64,000 nt of DNA, taken from contig JAFYPQ010000026.1 of NCBI GenBank assembly GCA_017559955.1, positions 1 through 64,000 on the forward strand. Reading direction: 5' to 3'. A program made the position numbers and the translations under genes. How positions within the stretch are numbered: the stretch's first letter is position 1; each line of letters begins with the position of its first letter. Of this stretch, positions 8,805-16,996 are shown in pieces. Source of the stretch: Bacteroidales bacterium (GTDB taxonomy: Bacteria; Bacteroidota; Bacteroidia; Bacteroidales; G3-4614). The notes beneath the pieces were generated by a model that was not told where the DNA came from, made no database searches, and saw nothing but the letters and a program-made list of their open reading frames with translations.

Positions 8805-10805
8805 ATGAAGAAAACAATAAAAATATTCCTTTTGGTAGCAACATTAATAATAATGTTGCCAATCGACCTTTATGCACAGAATATTCGTGTAATGGGAGTT
8901 GTCAGAGGTAATAACGGAGAGAGAATTGCCGGAGTAACAATAACCGATTTAGGACGTCAAAGAATTTTGGGTATAACAGATGAAGATGGAAAATTTTCTA
9001 TTGTTTTAGCCCCCAATGCAACAATCTCATTTACCTGTATGGGGTATGCTGAGAAAAAAGAGAAGGTAAAAGGTCGTGTCTCTATTGACGTTGAGTTACA
9101 ATCGACAGCAAAAGAGATAGATGAAATTACGGTAACAGCAAGTCTTTTAGGAAATGTAGTATTTGAGCCATCAGAGATAGAGATAGTCGGAAACTATTTT
9201 CATCTACGAACACGCTTTAAAGTACCCAAAGAGTTAATGGCGTTAGACCACAGATTAGTAGTTCAGCCTACTATATATAATGTAACACGTCGAAAAACAA
9301 TGTATCTTCGTCCTGTTGTCTCTGATGGAAGAGAATATCTTTTAACACAAGAACGTATGTATGGGTTTGATATAACACGAGATACACTATCATCATATAT
9401 ACAAAAAAGTCAAATGTCTCGACAAGGAGAAATTATAGCTTACCATGATTCTGTATATATTGAGAATAATAAAGACGATTATCGTTCAGACGTATTCTTA
9501 TCGGTAGAGGATTACCATAAAATAATAAAAGTGGATACAATGGTAATAGCAAAAGGAACAGTAAATCCACTACGATTCTTTGATTATCAGATTGAAGCAC
9601 GAGATTTAACCGATTCAATATATATACCAAAACCCGAGTTGTCGTTACGCAACGACCGAGGAGAGGTTCATTTAACATATCTTCCGGGTAAGGCAACCAT
9701 CAATGAAAAAGATGAGCACAATGTTCGTGAGCTAAGTAAGTTAGAGCAACGAATTAAGTTTTTGGAGCAAGATCCTGATGCAAAATTAGAGTCAATGTCA
9801 ATCTCTGGAATATCATCACCCGAAGGAGATTATAACAAAAACGTAAAATTAGCAGATGAGCGTATGCGTTCGGCTCGTGAAAAGATATTGTCGTTTGTAA
9901 GTCCGACAACAAAAGAGTTCTTAAAAGTAGAATCTCAATATAAAGTAGAGAATTGGTTGCCCATAGTAGATATGATGAAGAGAGACTCTTTGACAGATAA
10001 AGCAGCCGAACTACAAGCTATAATAGATAAGAATCCAAACAGCTTAAATTCACAATTCAATAAAATAAGAAAATTATCATATTATCGTTCGATAATAGTG
10101 CCATACCTTACCGAATTGCGACGTGTAGAGTATGATTTCGGATATTCGCTATATCGTGTATTAACAGACGATGAGATACAAGAGATGTATGAACAAAATT
10201 ATACGCAACTATCTCGATACGATTTTTATAGAATGTTCCAAACAGCAAAAGATGATGTCGAACGTGAGAAACTATATTCTCAGGCACTATCGGTATATCC
10301 TAAATTTATGTTGGCGGCTAATAATTTGGCAGCATTATATATCCGACAAGGACGTTCCGATTATGATCTATTGAAACCATTTATAAAAGATGGTGCACCT
10401 GAAGAGGTATTGACAAATCAAATAGTTGCGGCATTAGATAAATGGCAATATGAGACAGCCGATTCGATAGCATCGTTGATGCCCGAATCTGAAACAACAG
10501 AATATGTAAAATCAATTACACGTCTGTTGAATGGAAATTACGAGGAGGCATTATCTCAGTTTGAAGGAGAGGGCGGTATTAATGAAGTATTAATATTGCT
10601 TGCAATGAAGCGTAACGATGAAGCTTGGGAGAAAGCTCAAGAATTACCCGATGATTCAGCAAGAGTACTATATGTAAAGGCAATAATTACTAACCGATTA
10701 GATATGGTAGTAGAGGCTATTAATTATATTGAAACTGCATTAGATATGGATCCTTCATTAAGAGAGATAGCCGAGATTGATGCTGACGTAAAAGATTTGT
10801 TGTAG
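8805..10805 (+). CDS. Secreted carboxypeptidase-regulatory-like / OmpA-like / TPR-like envelope protein
   Basis: 666 residues with a signal peptide (~1-25). Residues ~26-108 form a carboxypeptidase-D regulatory-like beta domain (GVVRGNNGERIAGVTITD, GITDEDGKFSI). A middle region has beta-rich segments (HRLVVQPTIYNVTRRKTMY, LRPVVSDGREYLL) similar in layout to DUF3868-type fimbrial accessory proteins. An OmpA-C-like motif, SSPEG at ~337-341 followed by ADERMRSAREKILSF, suggests peptidoglycan contact. The C-terminal ~200 residues are helical and TPR-like (YPKFMLAANNLAALYIRQGR). It ends two bases before the five-barrel gene, so the products probably work together, linking barrel repeats to the cell wall. 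That model is inference. Confidence 0.7.
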   Translation: MKKTIKIFLLVATLIIMLPIDLYAQNIRVMGVVRGNNGERIAGVTITDLGRQRILGITDEDGKFSIVLAPNATISFTCMGYAEKKEKVKGRVSIDVELQSTAKEIDEITVTASLLGNVVFEPSEIEIVGNYFHLRTRFKVPKELMALDHRLVVQPTIYNVTRRKTMYLRPVVSDGREYLLTQERMYGFDITRDTLSSYIQKSQMSRQGEIIAYHDSVYIENNKDDYRSDVFLSVEDYHKIIKVDTMVIAKGTVNPLRFFDYQIEARDLTDSIYIPKPELSLRNDRGEVHLTYLPGKATINEKDEHNVRELSKLEQRIKFLEQDPDAKLESMSISGISSPEGDYNKNVKLADERMRSAREKILSFVSPTTKEFLKVESQYKVENWLPIVDMMKRDSLTDKAAELQAIIDKNPNSLNSQFNKIRKLSYYRSIIVPYLTELRRVEYDFGYSLYRVLTDDEIQEMYEQNYTQLSRYDFYRMFQTAKDDVEREKLYSQALSVYPKFMLAANNLAALYIRQGRSDYDLLKPFIKDGAPEEVLTNQIVAALDKWQYETADSIASLMPESETTEYVKSITRLLNGNYEEALSQFEGEGGINEVLILLAMKRNDEAWEKAQELPDDSARVLYVKAIITNRLDMVVEAINYIETALDMDPSLREIAEIDADVKDLL

Positions 10806-10807
10806 AG

Positions 10808-13696
10808 ATGAAAAAGAGACATACATATATAAAAACAGGTAATATACGTAATCTTTTGATAATGTTAGTGGTGATGGCAATCTCCACTACAGAATCATTT
10901 GCACAGTTAAATGCCTTGGATTATCGTTTGCAAAAACGACCGGCATTAGAGAAATTTGATAATCCGCAATTCAAAGATCATACCTTTATGAGTATTGCGG
11001 CGGGTGCTCAATTTAACTTCTTGAATGGCGAACACGGAACCGAGGTGGGTCCATCAATACGATATTATTTCGGAAAGTGGTTTACACCGGTTATCGGAGC
11101 TCGATTTGGAGTAGATATGTCATATCTCTACGACGGAGGAACTGAAACATATGGCTTGTTCGGATTTAACTTGGATTACTTGGCAAACATCAGTGCATTT
11201 GCCAGAGGTTACAATCCCGACAGACTATTCGAATTCTACGGAATAGCCGGAGTAACATATAAACGTTCATTCCGATATGGTTACGGAAGCAATATGTACG
11301 GAGCGGTATTAGGATTTCAAGGCAATTTCACACTCTCTTCGTTAATCGATTTATATGTCGAACCCAAAGTAACATTAACAAACGATTCATATAACGATAG
11401 TAGAAAAAAACTCGATCGTCGCTTTGATTTGTTGCCCGAAGTAACTGTCGGAGTAACATACAATATGGTTCCTGACGAGAAACGCAAGACTACCGAATTT
11501 ACCAATACACGATTTAGAGACAACATATTCTTTACATCGGCATTTGGCGTACAACGCATAACATCACGCTTAATGGATTTAAAAGGCAGAAACTATGCAG
11601 GATTTAGCGGAATGTTAGGTTTTGGAGGATGGTTTAACCAAGTACAAGGAGTTCGACTCTCGGCTGTGGCAGGATTTTCTCCTTTTACCCCCGATTATGA
11701 AGTCTCATCGACAACAAAACTAATCGACGGAGTAGGACGTATCGACTATTTGGTAAATTATAGCAACCTGTTTGGCGGATACAACGAGAGACGAATATTT
11801 AAATTAATAGGAACATTTGGCGTTGAGTTAGCCGCTACCCGATATGAAGATACTTCTTGGAAACTTGCAGGAGGTTTAGGTATAGGATTACAAGGAGCAT
11901 TCAGAGTCTCTCCAACAGTCGATTTGTTTATGGAACCTCGAATGTCGTTCTATAACAAAACCTACACACACGGAGTCAATAACAGATTTGACGGAGTTGC
12001 ATCTATGTTGTTCGGTGTAACATACCATAGTAGCGATAAAGAGTATCAAAAAGATAACGACCCATTTGAGCACAAATCAAAATCCGACAATATGTTTGTA
12101 ACGGCATCTGCGGGAATCGGAGCAAACTATTCACGATTTGACCAAGAGCTTTCGGCTGCCGATATGTTATCTTATCGCTTTAATATCGGATTTGGAAAAT
12201 GGTTTACAAAAAATTCGGGATTACAAATATCAGGAGGAACAATATTGTTCGGAACCCGAACACCATATTCTCCGACTCATGAGCCATATAGAGCAAGAAC
12301 ACTTACATTAAGTGCCGATTATTTGCTAAATATGACAAATGTGGTAAGCGGCTACCGTGAAGATAGATTATTTGAGTTAATCGGAGGAGCCGGAATTTCG
12401 GCAATATACCATCACACATCATTCTATCCTGCATTGCAAGCCTTCTTCCGAGGTAACTTTAATTTAACAAATAATTGGAGCCTATATATAGAGCCTCATG
12501 CAGTATGGACACCAACAAGAGGAGTCTTTACAAATACAATCTCAACCCGTAAATCGATAATAATGACCGCCAATATCGGAACATCGTATCGATTGAAAGG
12601 CTACGAAGCAGCATCATACGATGAGTTTGCTGCAACCGAAGGAAAACGACTCTTCTTCTCTGTCGGATTGGGAGCATCAGGAAACCTCGACAACAGATTG
12701 TTTAATGATGCAAAATTCCGTGTAGGTCCTTTAGGCCGCTTGTCTGTCGGATGTTGGGAGTCCCCCATTTTGGGTTGGAGAGTAAGTGCTATGGCCGAAA
12801 AGTTAAATGGCGAGGAGAATGCAAAAGACATTTCTCATGCAGGATTTGAAGCAGACGTAATGTTTAGTATCACCAATGCGGCATTAGGATACAAACCATA
12901 TCGTTTATTCGATTTAAATTTAAATGCAGGAGTGCATGCCGGATTATCGATAGTAAATCATAATAAACGATTTATCCCCGGCTTTAAAGGAAGCGTACAA
13001 GGATTGTTTAATATAACACCAAAAATCGGATTATATGTCGAGCCTCAAATTGCAGTATATTTGAATAAGTTTGATGGAACACACAAACAAAAAACAAATC
13101 TTGCACTCTTGGCAGGACTAACATATACAATGAACAAAGCCGATAGAACCTCATCAGTAATAACAGATATGGATAACAAAAACTTTATATCTATGTACGG
13201 AGGTCTTGGCTTCTATGGAAATACCCTGATGTCTAAGTTTACAGGAAAATTTGCCGATAAGATGACCTATTCAGGAGGTTTGGCATACGGACGTTGGATA
13301 ACACCCGTGCACGGATTAAGACTAAATGCAGAGTACAATCATATTCAAAAGCCATACGAAATCATAGGAGAGAAAATGGGAGTGGTTGCTGCACGTGCCG
13401 ATTATATGTTGAATATGACATCGCTCATTGCAGGTTATGATTTGCAATCAAAATTCGATGCAATATTATTTGCAGGAGTAGGAGCGGCAGTACCTGTAAT
13501 AGGGGAGAATATAAACGCCAAAACAACATATACTGCGGCAATAGGTTTAAAAGCAAATATTCGCATAACAGATCACATCAATTTCTATGTTGAGCCACGA
13601 GGAGTATTCTATGGCGATAAAATTGACGGATACAAATCAAATGCAGGTTTCGATGCAACAGGAATGGTGTTGGCAGGATTTGATTTCAAATTCTAA
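10808..13696 (+). CDS. Outer-membrane protein with five tandem beta-barrel-like repeats
   Basis: 962 residues; signal peptide ~12-32. The rest is five divergent copies of one ~180-residue beta-rich unit, beginning near residues 60, 240, 428, 614 and 792. Each copy shows the same landmarks in order: an opening alternating strand (MSIAAGAQFNF, FFTSAFG, MFVTASAGIGANY, LFFSVGLGASGN, FISMYGGLGFYGN), a GRW/GKWFT turn, a DYLLNMT...GY...RLFE segment, a glycine-rich strand, and a late LYVEPR strand (LYVEPK, LFMEPR, LYIEPH, LYVEPQ, FYVEPR). The final residues VLAGFDFKF end in an aromatic, as outer-membrane barrels do. Single units resemble 8-stranded OmpA/OmpW-like barrels. Whether this makes five small barrels or one large one cannot be told from sequence. 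Confidence 0.78.
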   Translation: MKKRHTYIKTGNIRNLLIMLVVMAISTTESFAQLNALDYRLQKRPALEKFDNPQFKDHTFMSIAAGAQFNFLNGEHGTEVGPSIRYYFGKWFTPVIGARFGVDMSYLYDGGTETYGLFGFNLDYLANISAFARGYNPDRLFEFYGIAGVTYKRSFRYGYGSNMYGAVLGFQGNFTLSSLIDLYVEPKVTLTNDSYNDSRKKLDRRFDLLPEVTVGVTYNMVPDEKRKTTEFTNTRFRDNIFFTSAFGVQRITSRLMDLKGRNYAGFSGMLGFGGWFNQVQGVRLSAVAGFSPFTPDYEVSSTTKLIDGVGRIDYLVNYSNLFGGYNERRIFKLIGTFGVELAATRYEDTSWKLAGGLGIGLQGAFRVSPTVDLFMEPRMSFYNKTYTHGVNNRFDGVASMLFGVTYHSSDKEYQKDNDPFEHKSKSDNMFVTASAGIGANYSRFDQELSAADMLSYRFNIGFGKWFTKNSGLQISGGTILFGTRTPYSPTHEPYRARTLTLSADYLLNMTNVVSGYREDRLFELIGGAGISAIYHHTSFYPALQAFFRGNFNLTNNWSLYIEPHAVWTPTRGVFTNTISTRKSIIMTANIGTSYRLKGYEAASYDEFAATEGKRLFFSVGLGASGNLDNRLFNDAKFRVGPLGRLSVGCWESPILGWRVSAMAEKLNGEENAKDISHAGFEADVMFSITNAALGYKPYRLFDLNLNAGVHAGLSIVNHNKRFIPGFKGSVQGLFNITPKIGLYVEPQIAVYLNKFDGTHKQKTNLALLAGLTYTMNKADRTSSVITDMDNKNFISMYGGLGFYGNTLMSKFTGKFADKMTYSGGLAYGRWITPVHGLRLNAEYNHIQKPYEIIGEKMGVVAARADYMLNMTSLIAGYDLQSKFDAILFAGVGAAVPVIGENINAKTTYTAAIGLKANIRITDHINFYVEPRGVFYGDKIDGYKSNAGFDATGMVLAGFDFKF

Positions 13697-13726
13697 AAAC
13701 GATGATAAAACATAGCTATAATAGTC

Positions 13727-13757
13727 AAAAACGCTATCCGATCGGTAGCGTTTTTTT
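13727..13757 (+). terminator. Terminator of the DUF3575/OMP operon
   Basis: AAAACGCTA (13727-13735) pairs with TAGCGTTTT, and seven T follow. Confidence 0.85.
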
Positions 13758-13843
13758 ATTATGTTGCCATAAAGAAAATTTTAAAAACCGATCTCGATAA
13801 ATAATTAGACTCCATATACAGCACTTATTAAAAAAATAATTAC

Positions 13844-13851
13844 TATCTTCG
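13844..13851 (+). promoter_or_regulatory. -7 element variant TATCTTCG before rfbB
   Basis: TATCTTCG, followed by CATAAAC, lies 46 bases before the rfbB start. The same TATCTTCGCAT block occurs before two other genes (26766, 28436), which supports it as a local promoter form. No clear -33 TTTG. Confidence 0.5.
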
Positions 13852-13897
13852 CATAAACTATGCAGTTATAAAAACAGTTTCTATATCCTAAAGAACT

Positions 13898-15097
13898 ATG
13901 AAAAAATATCTTGTAACCGGAGCCGCAGGTTTTATAGGGGCAAACTTTGTAAAATATATGTTGTCGAAATACGATGATATATACATAGTAATACTCGATA
14001 AATTAACATATGCAGGAAATTTAGGAACCATCAAAAACGAGATAGAAGACGCAAGAGTAGAATTTGTCTTGGGAGATATATGCGATAAAGAGATAGTTAC
14101 ATCGATATTTGCAAAGCACGACATCGACTATGTAGTAAACTTTGCAGCAGAGTCGCACGTCGATCGCAGTATAACTCATCCACAACTATTTTTAGAGACA
14201 AACATTCTTGGAACGCAAAATATGTTGGAGTGTGCCAAACAAGCGTGGATGACAGGAAAAGACGAAAAAGGGTATCCAACATACAAACAGGGTAAAAAAT
14301 ACCTCCAAGTATCAACAGACGAAGTTTACGGCTCATTAAATAAAGAGTATGACACACCGCAACCATTGCAGATAACCGACGAAGAGGTAAAACAGGTTGT
14401 AAAGGGACGAACTAACCTAAAAACCTATGGCGATAAATATTTCACCGAAGAAACGCCATTAGACCCACGCAGTCCCTATTCGGCATCAAAGACGGGAGCC
14501 GACTTAATAGTAAGAGCATATAACGAGACATACAAAATGCCCATAAACATAACCCGTTGCTCTAACAATTACGGGCCATATCACTTCCCCGAAAAATTGA
14601 TACCACTAATCATAAAGAACATACTCGAAGGCAAAAAACTTCCCGTATATGGTAAAGGCGAAAATGTTCGTGATTGGCTGTATGTCGAGGACCATGCCAA
14701 AGCTATCGATATGGTATTAAACGGCGGACGAGTAGGAGAGGTATATAATATAGGAGGCTTTAACGAAGAGACAAATATAAATATCGTAAAACTGATAATC
14801 GATACCATAGCCCGATTAATGGACGAAGAGCCGGCATACCGTTCGGCATTAAAGGTACCGGTTGAGGTGATAAATTACGACCTTATAACATACGTAGGCG
14901 ACCGTTTGGGACACGATATGCGATATGCAATCGATCCCTCTAAAACAGCCAAAGAGTTAGGGTGGTATCCCGAAACCCCATTTACCGAAGGAATAGAAAA
15001 AACAATCCGATGGAACTTAGAAAATCAAGCTTGGGTCGAGGAGGTAGTAAGTGGCGACTATCAAAAGTATTACGACGAAATGTATAAAAACCGATAA
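13898..15097 (+). CDS. rfbB: dTDP-glucose 4,6-dehydratase
   Basis: Converts dTDP-glucose to dTDP-4-keto-6-deoxyglucose for O-antigen, capsule or glycoprotein sugars. This is an extended short-chain dehydrogenase: the NAD-binding motif TGAAGFIGANF is at the N-terminus, STDEVYG in the middle, and the catalytic YSASK has Tyr194 and Lys198. At 399 residues it is about 45 longer than the usual enzyme, because of an insertion between the STDEVYG strand and the YxxxK helix, as in other Bacteroidales copies. It is the first gene of a four-gene sugar cluster with rfbA and two FdtA-like cupins. Confidence 0.93.
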   Translation: MKKYLVTGAAGFIGANFVKYMLSKYDDIYIVILDKLTYAGNLGTIKNEIEDARVEFVLGDICDKEIVTSIFAKHDIDYVVNFAAESHVDRSITHPQLFLETNILGTQNMLECAKQAWMTGKDEKGYPTYKQGKKYLQVSTDEVYGSLNKEYDTPQPLQITDEEVKQVVKGRTNLKTYGDKYFTEETPLDPRSPYSASKTGADLIVRAYNETYKMPINITRCSNNYGPYHFPEKLIPLIIKNILEGKKLPVYGKGENVRDWLYVEDHAKAIDMVLNGGRVGEVYNIGGFNEETNINIVKLIIDTIARLMDEEPAYRSALKVPVEVINYDLITYVGDRLGHDMRYAIDPSKTAKELGWYPETPFTEGIEKTIRWNLENQAWVEEVVSGDYQKYYDEMYKNR

Positions 15098-15160
15098 GAG
15101 CAAAACACCATATAAAAAGCAATCTCAAAATTGTTTAAATCCGTTCAAAACAAAAAAGCT

Positions 15161-16042
15161 ATGAAAGGAATTGTATTAGCAGGAGGTTCAGGAACCCGAT
15201 TATATCCCATAACAAAAGGAGTGTCAAAACAGATGCTTCCAATATACGACAAACCGATGATATACTATCCTATATCGGTACTTATGTTGGCAGGTATTCG
15301 TGAGATATTGATAATATCGACCCCAACCGATCTTCCGGGTTTTCAACGCTTATTAGGAGACGGTACTCAATTTGGAGTAAAATTCAGCTATGCCGAGCAA
15401 CCTTCACCCGACGGATTGGCACAAGCCTTTATCATAGGCGAAGAGTTTATTGGCAACGATGCTGTTTGTATGGTTTTGGGCGATAACATCTTCTATGGAC
15501 AAGGATTTTCAACAATGTTGAAAAGAGCCGTAGCCAAAGCCGAAAATGGAGAAGCAACAATATTCGGATATTGGGTAAACGACCCCCAACGCTATGGCGT
15601 AGCCACATTCGACGAAGAATTTAATGTAACATCTATAATAGAGAAACCCGAGCATCCACAATCAAATTATGCAGTAGTAGGATTATATTTCTACCCCAAC
15701 AAGGTGGTAGAAATAGCTAAAAGCATAAAACCTTCGGCACGAGGTGAGTTAGAGATAACAACCGTAAACAATATATTCAAAGAGGAGCAAGGTTTAAAAA
15801 TTTCTCTTTTGGGGCGTGGATTTGCTTGGTTGGATACAGGAACGCACGAATCTCTCTTCGATGCCTCAAATTTCATCGGAACAATAGAGAAACGCCAAGG
15901 CTTAAAAATAGCCTGTCTCGAAGAGATAGCCTTCCGCAATCGGTGGATAACAGCCAAAGACGTATTGGCAATAGCGGAGCCAATGAAAAAAAATCAATAC
16001 GGAGAGTATCTGATAAATTTAGTAGAGGAGTATAGTAAATAA
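15161..16042 (+). CDS. rfbA: Glucose-1-phosphate thymidylyltransferase
   Basis: Makes dTDP-glucose from dTTP and glucose-1-phosphate, the substrate of the rfbB product. I chose the ATG at 15161 ([11 protein letters not shown]), because the upstream TTG extension would precede the conserved nucleotide-binding N-terminus; the protein is then 293 residues, the normal size. The signature [20 protein letters not shown] is intact, with later GDNIFYG and [10 protein letters not shown] motifs. It lies 63 bases after rfbB, in the same direction. Confidence 0.93.
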   Translation: MKGIVLAGGSGTRLYPITKGVSKQMLPIYDKPMIYYPISVLMLAGIREILIISTPTDLPGFQRLLGDGTQFGVKFSYAEQPSPDGLAQAFIIGEEFIGNDAVCMVLGDNIFYGQGFSTMLKRAVAKAENGEATIFGYWVNDPQRYGVATFDEEFNVTSIIEKPEHPQSNYAVVGLYFYPNKVVEIAKSIKPSARGELEITTVNNIFKEEQGLKISLLGRGFAWLDTGTHESLFDASNFIGTIEKRQGLKIACLEEIAFRNRWITAKDVLAIAEPMKKNQYGEYLINLVEEYSK

Positions 16043-16049
16043 CGGCACA

Positions 16050-16463
16050 ATGGCACTCAACGAAGTAAAATTAATAGAGCTACCCAAGGTAGTCGATTTC
16101 AGAGGAAACCTATCGGTAATAGAGGAGATGACTCAGATACCCTTTGAAATAAAACGAGTATATTGGATTTACGATGTTCCCGGAGGCGAGAAGCGATACG
16201 GACACGCCTTCAGAGAGCAACACGAATTTATAGTTGCCCTATCGGGCAGTTTCGATATAATATTAAACGACGGAAACGAAGAGCGTGTATATACCCTTAA
16301 TCGTTCGTATAATGGAGTATATGTGCCAAACAAAATATGGAGAAGAATAGAAAACTTCTCTACAAATGCCGTAGCATTGGTATTATCATCAACACACTTT
16401 TCGGCAAGCGATTATATTGAAGACTATAACGAATATCTGCAATACATAAAAGATAATGAGTAA
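16050..16463 (+). CDS. FdtA/WxcM-like cupin, copy 1 (second catalytic His replaced)
   Basis: 137 residues of the sugar 3,4-ketoisomerase family (dTDP-4-oxo-6-deoxyglucose isomerases such as FdtA/QdtA). The shared fold is clear: RVYWIYDVPGGEK, FIVALSGSFDIILNDG, YVPNKIWRRIENFS. In FdtA the active site has a His-x-His pair in GHAHK; here the sequence reads GHAFREQHE, so the second histidine is phenylalanine. It may be a weak or non-catalytic partner of the next gene, or act on a different sugar. It starts eight bases after rfbA and its end overlaps copy 2. Confidence 0.8.
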   Translation: MALNEVKLIELPKVVDFRGNLSVIEEMTQIPFEIKRVYWIYDVPGGEKRYGHAFREQHEFIVALSGSFDIILNDGNEERVYTLNRSYNGVYVPNKIWRRIENFSTNAVALVLSSTHFSASDYIEDYNEYLQYIKDNE

Positions 16464-16887
16464 GCGAATATATAACATATCAGATTGCAAGGTAATAGAA
16501 TTGGGGAAATATTACCGACCCAATGGAAACCTCACAGCCGTAGAGGGAGCAAACAATGAGATAGGATTTGATATAAAACGGGTCTATTACATCTACGATG
16601 TACCTGCCGCAAGTGATAGAGGAGGGCATGCACATAAAAACCTTATGCAGCTGATAGTTGCGGTAAGTGGCAGTTTTGATGTATTGGTCGATGACGGAAG
16701 AAGAATAAAAACAATCACGCTCAATCGTCCCAATGTCGGGCTTTTATTGCCACCCGGAATATGGCGAGAGATAAAAAATTTCTCATCGGGAGCAGTAACA
16801 CTCGTATTGGCATCAGCACCATACGACGAAACCGATTATGTTCGTACGTACGCCAAATTTATGGATTACCGAGAGTCTCTAAAATAA
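16456..16887 (+). CDS. fdtA: FdtA-like dTDP-4-oxo-6-deoxyglucose 3,4-ketoisomerase, copy 2
   Basis: 143 residues, same family as the preceding gene, with the active-site pair intact (RGGHAHKN). Other landmarks are RVYYIYDVPAASDR, LIVAVSGSFDVLVDDG and LLPPGIWREIKNFS. The predicted product is a dTDP-3-keto-6-deoxyhexose, usually aminated next to give Fucp3N or Quip3N. The expected aminotransferase and acyltransferase are not in this window, nor are rmlC or rmlD. The 8-base overlap with copy 1 argues for coupled expression and possibly a mixed dimer. FdtA versus QdtA stereochemistry cannot be told. Confidence 0.8.
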   Translation: MSKRIYNISDCKVIELGKYYRPNGNLTAVEGANNEIGFDIKRVYYIYDVPAASDRGGHAHKNLMQLIVAVSGSFDVLVDDGRRIKTITLNRPNVGLLLPPGIWREIKNFSSGAVTLVLASAPYDETDYVRTYAKFMDYRESLK

Positions 16888-16892
16888 TATTT

Positions 16893-16996
16893 AACTCACG
16901 TTTAATTAGGAATTAGTACATTGCTTCGCAACAATTAGGAATTAGAAATTCCTAATGATCTTAATGACCCTAACGACTCTAATAATCATAACACTC
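16893..16996. repeat. Intergenic heptamer and 9-base tandem repeats
   Basis: Between the convergent cupin and GH89 genes. First AATTAGG/AATTAGA heptamers flank a small hairpin TTGCTTCGCAA. Then from 16951 a run of 9-base units follows: cctaatgat, cttaatgac, cctaacgac, tctaataat, cataacact. The same 9-base consensus (YYTAAYGAC) recurs at 62995. No terminator with a clear T run is seen between the two genes. Confidence 0.7.
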
